Shown in pieces: positions 1-8,159 of a DNA stretch of 64,000 nt (its first letter is position 1; each line of letters starts with the position of its first letter). The notes beneath the pieces were generated by a model that made no database searches, was not told where the DNA came from, and worked only from the letters and a program-made list of their open reading frames with translations. The stretch comes from Ruthenibacterium lactatiformans (GTDB lineage: Bacteria > Bacillota > Clostridia > Oscillospirales > Ruminococcaceae), in the NCBI RefSeq assembly GCF_000949455.1, contig NZ_JXXK01000014.1:34399-98398 (forward strand), given 5' to 3'. The position numbers and the translations under genes are program-made.

Positions 1-197
1 TTGGGCAGCACGACGGCGCCGCGCACCTGCTGGTCCGCGTGACGGCTGTCAACGCCCAGGCGCACATGCAGCTCGACCGTTTCGTCGAACTTCGCCTTGG
101 CGGTCTGGCAGCACAGCGCCAGGGCCTCTTCGGTGTCGTACAGTTTTGTACGGTCGACAAGCTTTTTGCTGTCGACATAATGTTTACCGTGATTCAT
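1..197 (-). CDS. rplA: 50S ribosomal protein L1, N-terminal part (gene runs off the window)
   Basis: The reading frame starts with ATG at 197 behind an AGGAGG ribosome binding site and continues through the left edge, so only about 65 N-terminal residues are present. They begin MNHGKHYVDSKKLVDRTKLY, which fits the start of L1, the protein of the L1 stalk that binds 23S rRNA near the E site and can autoregulate the L11 operon. It follows rplK by 63 bases on the same strand, the usual rplK-rplA order. Identification rests on the N-terminus plus synteny. Confidence 0.93.
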   Translation of the reverse strand, partial: MNHGKHYVDSKKLVDRTKLYDTEEALALCCQTAKAKFDETVELHVRLGVDSRHADQQVRGAVVLP

Positions 198-260
198 AAT
201 ATCCTCCTGTGGTAATACGGAATGATCCTCCCACTAATGGTAAGGTTGTTATGCGGACAG

Positions 261-686
261 TTAGTCGGTGACCGTAACGCCCATGCTGCGGCAGGTGCCG
301 GCGATCATGCTGATGGCCGTCTCCAGGTTCGCCGCGTTCAGGTCGGGCATTTTGGTGCTGGCGATCTCCTCCAGCTGCTTCTTCGTGATGGACGCGACCT
401 TCGTCTTGTTGGGCACGCCGGAACCGCTCTCGATACCGACAGCCTTCTTGATAAGGACAGCCGCCGGGGGCGTCTTGGTGATGAAGCTGAAGGAACGGTC
501 CGCATAGACCGTAATGACGACAGGAATCAGGTAACCGATATCCTTCTGCGTGCGCTCGTTGAATTCCTTCGTGAACGCCATGATGTTCACGCCGTGCTGG
601 CCAAGCGCAGGGCCAACAGGGGGAGCCGGGGTAGCTTTGCCGGCCGGAATCTGGAGTTTGATATACCCCGTTACTTTCTGAGCCAT
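261..686 (-). CDS. rplK: 50S ribosomal protein L11
   Basis: This 141-residue protein has the exact usual bacterial length of L11 when started at MAQKVTGYIKLQIPAG. That ATG lies 8 bases after a GGAGG at 694-698; a GTG start 15 bases upstream would overlap the ribosome binding site and is unlikely. The proline-rich segment PAPPVGPALGQHG and the C-terminal RNA-binding domain (roughly residues 70-141) are intact. L11 forms the GTPase-associated centre with 23S rRNA and is needed for RelA sensing. It lies between nusG and rplA. Confidence 0.98.
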   Translation of the reverse strand: MAQKVTGYIKLQIPAGKATPAPPVGPALGQHGVNIMAFTKEFNERTQKDIGYLIPVVITVYADRSFSFITKTPPAAVLIKKAVGIESGSGVPNKTKVASITKKQLEEIASTKMPDLNAANLETAISMIAGTCRSMGVTVTD

Positions 687-830
687 TTTGTGCACCTCCA
701 AAAATTGTGGTAAGTTGCGGGCTTTGGCCGGATTGCCAAGGCCCTCCCACGAACGCGCGATACCCTTCGCGCGCTCTATAAGAAACAGCGCCTTGCAGCG
801 CGTGCTCTTACCGGAAAAACGTTTCAGGGC
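687..830 (-). promoter_or_regulatory. nusG-rplK intergenic leader
   Basis: The 144 bases between nusG and rplK contain, on the minus strand, a GTGGGAGG motif followed by TTACCAC just before the rplK ribosome binding site. The same pair of motifs occurs in the 63-base rplK-rplA gap (211-260). The halves can pair (GTGG with CCAC), so each ribosomal protein start is preceded by a similar small hairpin. I see no clear -35/-10 pair; this is probably a processed or translationally controlled leader. Confidence 0.5.
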
Positions 831-1361
831 TTACAGGGGTTTCACCTGTGTAAAGTCCAGCTCCGCCGGCGTTTCGCGGCCGAACATGGAAACCTTTACG
901 TTTACCTTTTTCGCGTCGGTATCGATGCCCTCCACGATACCGATGAAGCCTTCCAGCGGGCCGTTCATGATCTGAACGTTGTCGCCCACGGCGTAATCGA
1001 GGCTCACTTCGCGTACGTCCACGCCCAGCTTATCCACTTCCTCGTCGGTGAGGGGGATGGGCTTGGACGACGGGCCGACAAAGCCCGTGACGCCGCGCGT
1101 ATTGCGCACGATATACCAGCTGTCGTCCGTCATCACCATTTTGACGAGCACATAACCCGGGAAGAGCTTGCGCTCCACCTCGCGCTCCTTGCCGTCCTTG
1201 ATGTCGGGCACCAGCTCCACGGGGACCTTTACCTCATGGATAAGCTCCTGCAGGCGCCGGTTCTCCACGATGGTTTCAAGGTTTTGCGCAACCTTGTTTT
1301 CGTAGCCGGAGTAGGTGTGCACCACATACCAGCGCGCCTCGGTGTCTCTATCCTCTGCCAT
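831..1361 (-). CDS. nusG: Transcription termination/antitermination protein NusG
   Basis: The 176-residue protein starts MAEDRDTEARWYVVHTYSGY, the canonical NGN domain opening. It carries the LFPGYVLVKM and VRNTRGVTGFVG segments typical of NusG, followed by a KOW domain (about residues 122-176, with GPLEGFIGIVEGID). NusG binds the RNA polymerase clamp and influences pausing, Rho termination and transcription-translation coupling. It is 40 bases downstream of secE and upstream of rplK, the standard secE-nusG-rplKA arrangement. Full length, no anomalies. Confidence 0.98.
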   Translation of the reverse strand: MAEDRDTEARWYVVHTYSGYENKVAQNLETIVENRRLQELIHEVKVPVELVPDIKDGKEREVERKLFPGYVLVKMVMTDDSWYIVRNTRGVTGFVGPSSKPIPLTDEEVDKLGVDVREVSLDYAVGDNVQIMNGPLEGFIGIVEGIDTDAKKVNVKVSMFGRETPAELDFTQVKPL

Positions 1362-1400
1362 TTGTCAAAACCCCGCTTTCTGCTTTAAAAGTGCGGACGG

Positions 1401-1646
1401 TCACACGCCCTTCAGCAACTGGTTCAGCCCGAAGCCGAACACAGCGTCCAGGACCATGATGAGTACCGCGGCCACGACCACCACGACAGCCACCACGACG
1501 GTGTTGTTGATGATCTGCTTTTTCGAGGGCCATACGACCTTCTTCATCTCGCTCACGGTATCGCGGAAAAACTTGCCGATGCGTCCGAAGAAGCGCTTCA
1601 CGCCAGCGAAAAAGCCTTTGGACTTTTTCTCGGTTTTGTCAGCCAT
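1401..1646 (-). CDS. secE: Preprotein translocase subunit SecE
   Basis: The 81-residue protein has a basic N-terminus with a short amphipathic region (FFRDTVSEMKKVVWPSKKQ), followed by one strongly hydrophobic, valine-rich transmembrane helix (about residues 48-68). The EMKKVVWPS signature is the hallmark of SecE. It clamps SecY in the SecYEG translocon. It sits between rpmG (18 bases upstream) and nusG, as in most Firmicutes. The length is typical of the single-helix Gram-positive form. Confidence 0.97.
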   Translation of the reverse strand: MADKTEKKSKGFFAGVKRFFGRIGKFFRDTVSEMKKVVWPSKKQIINNTVVVAVVVVVAAVLIMVLDAVFGFGLNQLLKGV

Positions 1647-1664
1647 GTTGCATGTCCGCCTTTC

Positions 1665-1814
1665 TTACTTCGTCTCGCGGTGAACGGTATGCTTTTTGCA
1701 GAAGCGGCAATACTTCTTCATCTCGAGCCTGTCGGGACTGTTCTTCTTGTTCTTCTTGGTGTTGTAGTTGCGCTGTTTGCACTCCGTGCAGGCAAGGGTG
1801 ATCTTCACTCTCAT
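1665..1814 (-). CDS. rpmG: 50S ribosomal protein L33
   Basis: This 49-residue gene starts at ATG 1812-1814, about 6 bases after a GGAGG-type site (gaggtgccgaaaaATG), and ends with TAA at 1665. The product MRVKITLACTECKQRNYNTK and onward has two CxxC pairs (C9/C12 and C36/C39), so it is the zinc-binding form of L33. The order rpmG-secE-nusG is the conserved Firmicute arrangement. Zinc-binding and zinc-free L33 paralogues often coexist in Firmicutes; only this one is visible here. Confidence 0.97.
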   Translation of the reverse strand: MRVKITLACTECKQRNYNTKKNKKNSPDRLEMKKYCRFCKKHTVHRETK

Positions 1815-1908
1815 TTTTCGGCACCTCCATCAAATAGCCTCCCTCTTGCCGCAGGCGGCGCATCGAAAAATGCGCACAAAAAAATAGACCTGCAAAAGAG
1901 GTACAACC

Positions 1909-1938
1909 ATCATAGCACAGCACACAGTCCCGCGTCAA
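1909..1938 (-). promoter_or_regulatory. Promoter of the rpmG-secE-nusG operon
   Basis: On the minus strand a -35 TTGACG (1933-1938) and a -10 TATGAT (1909-1914) are separated by 18 bases, with a TG dinucleotide one base before the -10. The predicted start lies about 90 bases ahead of rpmG. This is the only convincing sigma-A type promoter upstream of the block. Confidence 0.75.
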
Positions 1939-2229
1939 GGGATTTTTTCGCCTGCGGGGCCGTTTTCCGGGCTTTTTCCGCCGCGCGTCAAAATTTGCCG
2001 CGCCGTCTTTTAAAATCAACCATTGTATGGTATTATAAAGGCTACGATTGCAGCATACAAGTGATACCATGCGGGCAGCACGGCAAAACAGCCGTGCTGC
2101 CGCGCAGCGGTCCGTCCCGAAAGCCTTTCTCCGGGCGGTCTGAAAGCAGGGCGTTTTGTGCACGCGGGTTTTCAGGCGCCTGCCCCAGGGCTTTATTCCA
2201 CGGCGGCCCGAGGAAAGGTGTGGAGTGTT
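1939..2229. other. Divergent intergenic region between rpmG and ddl
   Basis: No gene is seen in these 291 bases. The plus strand holds an extended -10-like TGGTATTAT near 2035 with a poor -35, a plausible ddl promoter. At 2074-2101 there is a perfect 11-bp hairpin (GGCAGCACGGC, loop AAAACA) without a following T-run, so it looks like a leader stem rather than a terminator. Confidence 0.45.
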
Positions 2230-3309
2230 TTGAAGAAATTGAAAGTCGCCGTACTGTTCGGCGGCGCGTCCAGCGAGCACGAGGTATCGCGCATGAGCGC
2301 GACCAGCGTGCTGAACAATCTGGACACGGAAAAATACGATGTGCTGCCCGTGGGCATCACGAAAGACGGGCGCTGGTATTTGTACTCCGGCCCTGTGGAG
2401 GACCTTTGCAGCGGCGCCTGGGAGCGCCACTCCGGCAATGTGCCCGCAGCCATCTGCCCGGGCAGCGGGCTGGCGGGGCTTGTGGCGTTTGAAAACGGCG
2501 TCTGCCGCAGCCTGCCCGTGGACGTGGTGTTTCCCGTTCTGCACGGCAAAAACGGCGAGGACGGCACGATACAGGGCCTGCTGGAGCTGGCCGGCCTGCC
2601 CTATGTGGGCTGCGGCGTGCTGGGCAGCGCGGTGTGCATGGATAAGATCATTGCCAACCGTGTGATGGATGCAACGGGCATTCCCCGCTGTGAATGGGAC
2701 TGCATGGAGCGCTGGCAGCGGCCGGAGCTGGCGGCCATTGCCCGGCGCGCGGCGGAAAAACTGGGCTGGCCCATTTTCGTCAAGCCCGCCAACGCGGGCT
2801 CCAGCGTGGGCATCTCCAAGGCGCGGGACATGGCGGAGCTGGAGGCGGCCGTGGACCTCGCCCTGCAGCACGATTCCCGCGTGGTGTTCGAGCGGTTCGT
2901 ACAGGGGCAGGAAGTAGAATGCGCGGTGCGCGGCAACGACGAAGTCTCCGGCACCCATCCCGGCGAAATTTTGGCCAGCGCCGAATTTTACACCTACGAT
3001 GACAAATACATCTCCGGCACCAGCCGGGTGGCCATCCCGGCGCAGCTTGCGCCGGAAAAGCTGGACGAGGTGCGGGACCTGGCCGTGCGCGCCTACCGGG
3101 CGCTGTGCTGCAAAGGTTTGGCCCGCGTGGACTTTTTTGTGGAGCACGGCACACAGCGCGTGCTGCTCAACGAGATCAACACCTTGCCGGGCTTTACCAG
3201 CATCAGCATGTATCCCAAGCTGATGCTGGCGGCGGGCGAGACGTATCCCGGCCTGCTGGACAGCCTGATCACGCTGGCGCTGGAAAGGGCGGGCGGCGTC
3301 CATGACTGA
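2230..3309 (+). CDS. ddl: D-alanine--D-alanine ligase
   Basis: The protein (about 359 residues) is an ATP-grasp ligase that makes the D-Ala-D-Ala dipeptide for peptidoglycan. It starts with the usual KKLKVAVLFGGASSEHEVS. It has the ATP-binding segment FVKPANAGSSVGISK, the FYTYDDKY omega-loop region and the terminal LLNEINTLPGFTSISMYPK. I chose the TTG at 2230 because an AGGAAAGG site lies about 11 bases upstream; an in-frame GTG at 2218 overlaps that site. Its stop overlaps the murI start by 8 bases, so the two wall-precursor genes are translationally linked. Confidence 0.95.
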   Translation: MKKLKVAVLFGGASSEHEVSRMSATSVLNNLDTEKYDVLPVGITKDGRWYLYSGPVEDLCSGAWERHSGNVPAAICPGSGLAGLVAFENGVCRSLPVDVVFPVLHGKNGEDGTIQGLLELAGLPYVGCGVLGSAVCMDKIIANRVMDATGIPRCEWDCMERWQRPELAAIARRAAEKLGWPIFVKPANAGSSVGISKARDMAELEAAVDLALQHDSRVVFERFVQGQEVECAVRGNDEVSGTHPGEILASAEFYTYDDKYISGTSRVAIPAQLAPEKLDEVRDLAVRAYRALCCKGLARVDFFVEHGTQRVLLNEINTLPGFTSISMYPKLMLAAGETYPGLLDSLITLALERAGGVHD

Positions 3310-4159
3310 GCGAAACGCGCCGGGGCGCGGCGCTCCCATCGGCGTGTTCGATTCCGGCCTGGGCGGGCTGACGGCCGTGCGCGAGCTGCGGCGCATCCTG
3401 CCCGGCGAGGACATCGTCTATTTCGGCGATACGGGCCGGGTGCCCTACGGCACCCGCGGCGTAGATGTCATTGTACGGTACGCAAAGCAGGACATCGCAT
3501 TCCTTCTGGAACAAAACGTGAAATATGTGATGGCCGCCTGCGGCACCGTGAGCAGCACGCTGTCCGAGGCTTACACACGCACGCTGCCCGTGCCTTATAC
3601 GGGCGTGGTGCAGAGCGCGGCGGCCGCCGCCGTACGCGCCACCAGAACAGGGCTCATCGGTGTCATCGGTACGCCCGCCACCGTTAAGAGCGGCAGCTAC
3701 AACGCGGCCATCGCCGCGCTGATGCCCGGCGCGCGCATCGTAGCCACCGCATGCCCGCTGTTCGTGCCGCTGGTGGAAAACGGGTATTTCGGCGCAGACA
3801 ACGCCGTGACGCGCCTTGTGGCACGGGATTACCTGAAGGACATAAGGGCCGCGGGCGTGGATACGCTGATCCTGGGCTGCACGCACTACCCGCTCATCGC
3901 GCCCATCATCGCGGATCTGATGGGCCCCGAAGTGGCGCTCATCGACCCCGGGCGGGAAACCGCGCTGGCCGCACGGGACGCGCTGGCCTCCGCCGGGCTG
4001 CTGCGGGAGGGCCGCGCGGGCACGGCACGCTATTATGTAAGCGACACCACCGAGAGCTTCGCCCAGCTTTCGGACTGGTTTTTGGGCGAATACGCGGGCG
4101 GGCCCGTGACGCGCATCAGCGTGGACGGTTATCCCGTGGAGCAAGGCGCCTCAACGTAA
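3302..4159 (+). CDS. murI: Glutamate racemase
   Basis: The 285-residue protein interconverts L- and D-glutamate, supplying D-Glu for peptidoglycan. It opens with IGVFDSGLGGLTAVREL and has the second catalytic cysteine in the typical GCTHYPL. The first catalytic cysteine sits in AACGTVSST, so the usual CNT reads CGT. The ATG overlaps the ddl stop codon region. No separate ribosome binding site is needed because of the ddl overlap. Confidence 0.95.
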   Translation: MTERNAPGRGAPIGVFDSGLGGLTAVRELRRILPGEDIVYFGDTGRVPYGTRGVDVIVRYAKQDIAFLLEQNVKYVMAACGTVSSTLSEAYTRTLPVPYTGVVQSAAAAAVRATRTGLIGVIGTPATVKSGSYNAAIAALMPGARIVATACPLFVPLVENGYFGADNAVTRLVARDYLKDIRAAGVDTLILGCTHYPLIAPIIADLMGPEVALIDPGRETALAARDALASAGLLREGRAGTARYYVSDTTESFAQLSDWFLGEYAGGPVTRISVDGYPVEQGAST

Positions 4160-4180
4160 AAAGGAAAAGGATGACCCTGT

Positions 4181-4606
4181 ATGAAGGAAGATTATCTCAT
4201 CACCATCCACGGCACCATGGAGCAGGACGGCGAAAGCGACAGCGTGAAGCTGATGACGCGGGGCAGCTTTGTCAAGCGCAACGGCAGCTTCTTCATCAGC
4301 TACAAAGAAACCGAGGCCACAGGCTATGCAGGCTGTGTGACCACCGTAAAGGTGGAGGATTCACACAAGGTGAGCATGCTGCGCTTCGGCCCGGCGCCCA
4401 GCCAGCTCGTCATAGAAAAGGGCCGGCGGCATGTGTGCCATTACGAGACGGGCCATGGTTCGCTGAGCCTGGGCGTGGCCGCGGACGAGATCCACAGCCG
4501 CCTTTCCGACGAGGGCGGCACCGTCCGCTTCAGCTATCTGCTGGACATGGAAACCGCCGCCGTGAGCCGCAACATTGTAAAGATCACCGTCAAGCCCGCC
4601 AACTGA
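4181..4606 (+). CDS. DUF1934 / YwiB-like beta-barrel protein
   Basis: This 141-residue protein matches, by pattern, the DUF1934 (B. subtilis YwiB) family of small beta-barrel proteins: an opening DYLITIHGTMEQDGESD, an internal RGSFVKRNGSFFISYKETE and a C-terminal strand SRNIVKITVKP. The molecular function is unknown. The family is commonly found just upstream of argS, as here (50-base gap), which suggests co-expression but not a proven role in arginyl-tRNA charging. Soluble, no signal peptide. Confidence 0.8.
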   Translation: MKEDYLITIHGTMEQDGESDSVKLMTRGSFVKRNGSFFISYKETEATGYAGCVTTVKVEDSHKVSMLRFGPAPSQLVIEKGRRHVCHYETGHGSLSLGVAADEIHSRLSDEGGTVRFSYLLDMETAAVSRNIVKITVKPAN

Positions 4607-4656
4607 CGGGGCGCGCCGGTATAACAGGAATTCAAAGGGACAGGAGTTTTGAAAAA

Positions 4657-6426
4657 ATGCAGGATTTTAAACATTTCGACCCGAAACAGGCCGCTATGGA
4701 TGAGGCCCGCGGGCTGCTGGAGGCCGCTGCCCGCGCCGCTATGGCGGACGGCAGCCTGCCGGAAAAGGAGCTGCCCGCCTTTGTGGTGGAGGTGCCAAAC
4801 GACGTGAAGAACGGAGACCTGGCTTCCAACTTCGCCATGGCGGGCGCGCGCGTATTCGGTATGCCCCCGCGTAAAATCGCCGAGGCCGTGGCCGCTGCGA
4901 TGCCCGCTTTGGAGGAAACGCATTTCAGCCGCGTGGAGATCGCGGGCCCCGGCTTCATCAACCTGTTCCTTGCCCCGGGCTGGTTTGCCGACGTAGTTTT
5001 AGCCGCCAACGCAGCCGGCGCGGACTACGGCCGCACAAGCTACGGCAAAGGTGAAAAGGTGAATGTGGAGTTCGTTTCGGCCAATCCTACGGGTCCGATG
5101 CATCTGGGCAACGCCCGCGGCGGCGCTTTGGGCGACTGCCTCGCCGCCGCCATGGACTGGGCGGGCTATGACGTCACACGGGAGTTTCTCATCAACGACG
5201 CGGGCAACCAGATCCTCAAGTTCGGCAAGAGCCTTGCCGTCCGCTACCTTCAGATCTTCAGGGGCGAGGACGCCGTACCTTTCCCCGAGGACTGCTATCA
5301 GGGTGCGGATATCCGTGTGCTGGCACAGAAATTTGCAGACGTGCACGGGAACGTCTATATGGAAAAGCCTTTTGAGGAACTGCAGAAGGATATCGCGGCT
5401 TTTGCGCTGCCGTTGAACGTGCAGGGGCTTAAGGACGACATGGCCAAATACCGCGTGAATTACGACGTCTGGTTCAGCGAGACCACGCTGCACGAATCCG
5501 GCGCCATCCGGGAAATGCTGGACAAATTGGCCGAACGCGGCGCCACCTACGAAAAAGACGGCGCCATCTGGTACCGTTCCATGCAGTACGCCGAGAAATA
5601 CGGCGGCAACAAGGTGACGCGCAAGGGCCTGGACGGCGAAGTGACGGACGAGGATAAGGACGAAGTCCTGGTGCGCGCCAACGGCGTGCCCACCTATTTT
5701 GCGGCGGATATCGCTTACCACTACAACAAATTCGCGGTGCGCGGCTTCTCCCGCGCCATCGACGTATGGGGCGCAGACCATCACGGCCACGTGGCCCGAA
5801 TGAAAGGCGCCATGGACGCCATCGGCCTAGACGGCGAAAAGCTGGACATCGTGCTGATGCAGTTCGTGCGTTTGATGCAGGACGGCCAGCCGGTGCGCAT
5901 GAGCAAGCGCACCGGAAAAGCCATCGGGCTGGCGGAGCTTCTGGACGAGGTCCCCATCGACTCCGCCCGCTTCCAGTTCAACCTGCGGGAGCCGGGCAGC
6001 GTAATGGACTTTGATATGGACCTGGCCGTGGCGCAGGACAGCGAAAATCCGGTGTATTATGTGCAGTACGCCCATGCCCGCATCTGCAGCATCCTGAAAA
6101 AGCTGGCCGAAGACGGCATCGTGTTCGAGGGCGCGGACAAGGCGGATCTGACGCTGCTGACAGAGCCCGCGGAAAAGGAACTGATCCGCCATATCGCAGA
6201 CTTTCCCGGCGAAATCATTTCCGCGGCCAAAAGCTATGACCCGGCGCGCATCACGCGCTACGTCACCGAGCTGGCCAACCGCTACCACAAATTCTACAAT
6301 TCCTGCCGCGTAAAGGACGCCGAGCACTGCGTTTGCCAGGCGCGCATTGCACTGTGCACCGCTACGAAAAACGTCATCTCCAACGCGCTTACCCTGCTGA
6401 AGATCACCGTGCCCGAAAGCATGTGA
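4657..6426 (+). CDS. argS: Arginyl-tRNA synthetase
   Basis: The 589-residue class I synthetase charges tRNA-Arg. The N-terminal Add-1 domain (about residues 1-110) is followed by the HIGH-type motif as HLGN in NPTGPMHLGNARGGALGD (around 149-152). The KMSKS-type loop is RMSKRTGKAIGL, and the C-terminal DALR anticodon-binding domain ends in ALTLLKITVPESM. The ATG at 4657 lies about 10 bases after CAGGAG. It closes the ddl-murI-ywiB-argS run and is followed by a strong terminator. Confidence 0.97.
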   Translation: MQDFKHFDPKQAAMDEARGLLEAAARAAMADGSLPEKELPAFVVEVPNDVKNGDLASNFAMAGARVFGMPPRKIAEAVAAAMPALEETHFSRVEIAGPGFINLFLAPGWFADVVLAANAAGADYGRTSYGKGEKVNVEFVSANPTGPMHLGNARGGALGDCLAAAMDWAGYDVTREFLINDAGNQILKFGKSLAVRYLQIFRGEDAVPFPEDCYQGADIRVLAQKFADVHGNVYMEKPFEELQKDIAAFALPLNVQGLKDDMAKYRVNYDVWFSETTLHESGAIREMLDKLAERGATYEKDGAIWYRSMQYAEKYGGNKVTRKGLDGEVTDEDKDEVLVRANGVPTYFAADIAYHYNKFAVRGFSRAIDVWGADHHGHVARMKGAMDAIGLDGEKLDIVLMQFVRLMQDGQPVRMSKRTGKAIGLAELLDEVPIDSARFQFNLREPGSVMDFDMDLAVAQDSENPVYYVQYAHARICSILKKLAEDGIVFEGADKADLTLLTEPAEKELIRHIADFPGEIISAAKSYDPARITRYVTELANRYHKFYNSCRVKDAEHCVCQARIALCTATKNVISNALTLLKITVPESM

Positions 6427-6429
6427 CAC

Positions 6430-6475
6430 AAAAACGCCGGGCCGGTTTGAAAACCGCGCCCGGCGTTTTTCGTTT
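6430..6475 (+). terminator. Rho-independent terminator after argS
   Basis: A 13-bp stem (AAAAACGCCGGGC paired with its complement at 6458-6470) with a 15-base loop is followed by a T-rich tail just after the argS stop codon. Confidence 0.9.
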
Positions 6476-6517
6476 TCATGCAAAAAACACGGCCCGAGGG
6501 CCGGGAAGGAGGCGGCT

Positions 6518-7216
6518 ATGGCTGCCGCTGTGCTGACGCTGCTTTCCCTCATCTATCTGGGCGGGCTGGCCGCGCTGCTCTGCGTGGCGTATTCCCGCCA
6601 TCATTTCAACCGCTATACGGCGGTAAAGGCCGCCGTAAGCTGCGGGTTCCTTGTCATAGCCGCCACGGCGTACCTGCTGGGCGGACACACGGCAGATGCG
6701 TATTTCCGGGGGCTTCTGCCCTGCTTTGTGCTGTGCCTGGCCGGAGACGTGCTGCTGGGGCTGGCCAATAACCACGCGGGCTTTTTCGGCCGCTGGTTCC
6801 TGCTGGGAGTGGGCGCTTTCACACTGGCCCACGCAGGGTTCTGCGTGCTGTTCACGCTGGCCATGCCGGGCGGACCGCGCTTCACACTGTGGGACGCCGC
6901 CGCTCCGCTGGCCGCGTTGGCCGTGACGGCTGCCTGCGCGCGGCACAAACGCTTCAAGCTGCGGCGCATGCACATGGAGCTGCCCGCTCTGGCGTACTCG
7001 CTCTGCGTAGGGCTGATGTGCGCCCGCGGCACAGCGTTCGGCTTTGCCTGCGGCGGACGGCGCGGCGCGCTGGCTGCCGTGGGGGCCGCGCTGTTCCTCA
7101 TTTCGGACGCGGTGCTGCTGTTCGTTTATTTTTATGTCAGGCCGCGCAAAGCGCTGCGTGCGGTGAATCTGGCTGCCTATTATCTGGGCATGCTGTGCCT
7201 GGCGCTCTCGGTATGA
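6518..7216 (+). CDS. YhhN/TMEM86-family integral membrane protein
   Basis: The 232-residue protein has about eight hydrophobic segments and no signal peptide. It carries the two family signatures, CLAGDVLLGLAN around residue 75 and the C-terminal LFLISDAVLLFVY. The YhhN family includes animal TMEM86 lysoplasmalogenases, which hydrolyse the vinyl-ether bond of lysoplasmalogens. Plasmalogens are common in strict anaerobes, so a lipid-remodelling role is plausible but inferred. It begins about 90 bases after argS, past that gene's terminator, and is followed closely by the acetyltransferase gene. Confidence 0.8.
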   Translation: MAAAVLTLLSLIYLGGLAALLCVAYSRHHFNRYTAVKAAVSCGFLVIAATAYLLGGHTADAYFRGLLPCFVLCLAGDVLLGLANNHAGFFGRWFLLGVGAFTLAHAGFCVLFTLAMPGGPRFTLWDAAAPLAALAVTAACARHKRFKLRRMHMELPALAYSLCVGLMCARGTAFGFACGGRRGALAAVGAALFLISDAVLLFVYFYVRPRKALRAVNLAAYYLGMLCLALSV

Positions 7217-7249
7217 GTGCTGCGGAAAATCATCAAAGGAGCTTTTACA

Positions 7250-8095
7250 ATGCCGAACCGACCCATCTGCGCGGAGGACGCGCTGCTCTCCGAAACACCG
7301 ATGCCGCCCGAACAGATCCTGCGCTATCTTGACCGCATCGGCCTGCGTGACGCCGTCCCTCCTCCTCCCACGCTGGAAACGCTGCGCCGCCTGCAGTCCG
7401 CACATCTGCTGCATGTGCCCTATGAAAACCTGGACCTCCTGCGCGGCGCGATCACCTCTCTGGAACACGGAGCATTGTTTGAAAAAATCGTGGAAAAGCG
7501 CCGCGGCGGCCTCTGCTTCGAGCTGAACGGCCTGTTCTGCTGGCTGCTGTGTTCGCTGGGATACCAGGTCACCAGCTATGCGGGCCGTTTCATCTATCCT
7601 TCGGAGGCCGGCATCCAGATGCGCCGCCACCGTGTGCTCGTCGTAACGCTGGAGGGGAAGAGGTATCTCACCGAAACAGGCATGAACAGCGAAGGCCCCC
7701 GCGCGCCGCTTGTGCTGGCCGAGAGCGAAGCGCAATGGGACGGCGTGACGGAATACCGCTTTTCCCGCGACGCCTTTTGGGGCTGGGTCCTGTGGAAACG
7801 GTCGCCGGGCGGAGCCTGGCGCCGGCTGTATGGCTTTACCGAGGAACCGCAGCTCGACATCGACTTTATTATGCCCAGCCTTTTTTGCGACGTGCATCCG
7901 ATGTCGCCTTTCAACAAAACGGTGCGGGCCTCTATTTTTTTACCGGATGCTCATTTGTCACTGCGCGACAGCAAGCTGACATGGTATCGTAAGGGCGCAG
8001 TGGCCCGTTCCCGCTCCGTTGCGCCAGGCGCAGAAACCGCGCAGGTGCTGTGGGACGTTTTTGGGCTGCGCGCGCCGGAGGACGCGGCGCTTTGA
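7250..8095 (+). CDS. Arylamine N-acetyltransferase-family protein
   Basis: The 281-residue protein has the NAT signature RRGGLCFELNGLF with the nucleophile at C89, preceded by HVPYENLDLL and followed by RHRVLVV containing the expected H127. The position of the third triad residue, normally Asp in an LVDVGFG-like strand, reads YLTETG, so it appears to be Glu142. NATs move acetyl or larger acyl groups from CoA to arylamines, hydrazines or polyketide-like amines. ATG 7250 has AAAGGA upstream; a GTG at 7217 lacks one. Confidence 0.88.
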   Translation: MPNRPICAEDALLSETPMPPEQILRYLDRIGLRDAVPPPPTLETLRRLQSAHLLHVPYENLDLLRGAITSLEHGALFEKIVEKRRGGLCFELNGLFCWLLCSLGYQVTSYAGRFIYPSEAGIQMRRHRVLVVTLEGKRYLTETGMNSEGPRAPLVLAESEAQWDGVTEYRFSRDAFWGWVLWKRSPGGAWRRLYGFTEEPQLDIDFIMPSLFCDVHPMSPFNKTVRASIFLPDAHLSLRDSKLTWYRKGAVARSRSVAPGAETAQVLWDVFGLRAPEDAAL

Positions 8096-8111
8096 CCCTT
8101 CCGGGCCAAAA

Positions 8112-8154
8112 AAGAAGCAGACGGCACAGAGCCGTCTGCTTCTTTTTCTTTTCT
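8112..8154. terminator. Bidirectional terminator between the NAT and ldh genes
   Basis: A 14-bp perfect stem (8112-8125 with 8131-8144, loop ACAGA) is followed on the plus strand by a T-rich tail and preceded by an A-rich run. It can therefore serve the two convergent genes. Confidence 0.88.
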
Positions 8155-8159
8155 TCTGT

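Noticed and set aside
1639..3414. A 591-codon minus-strand frame spanning rpmG, the promoter region and all of ddl.
   Set aside because: It crosses real genes on both strands and has shadow-like composition; rpmG is read in another frame.
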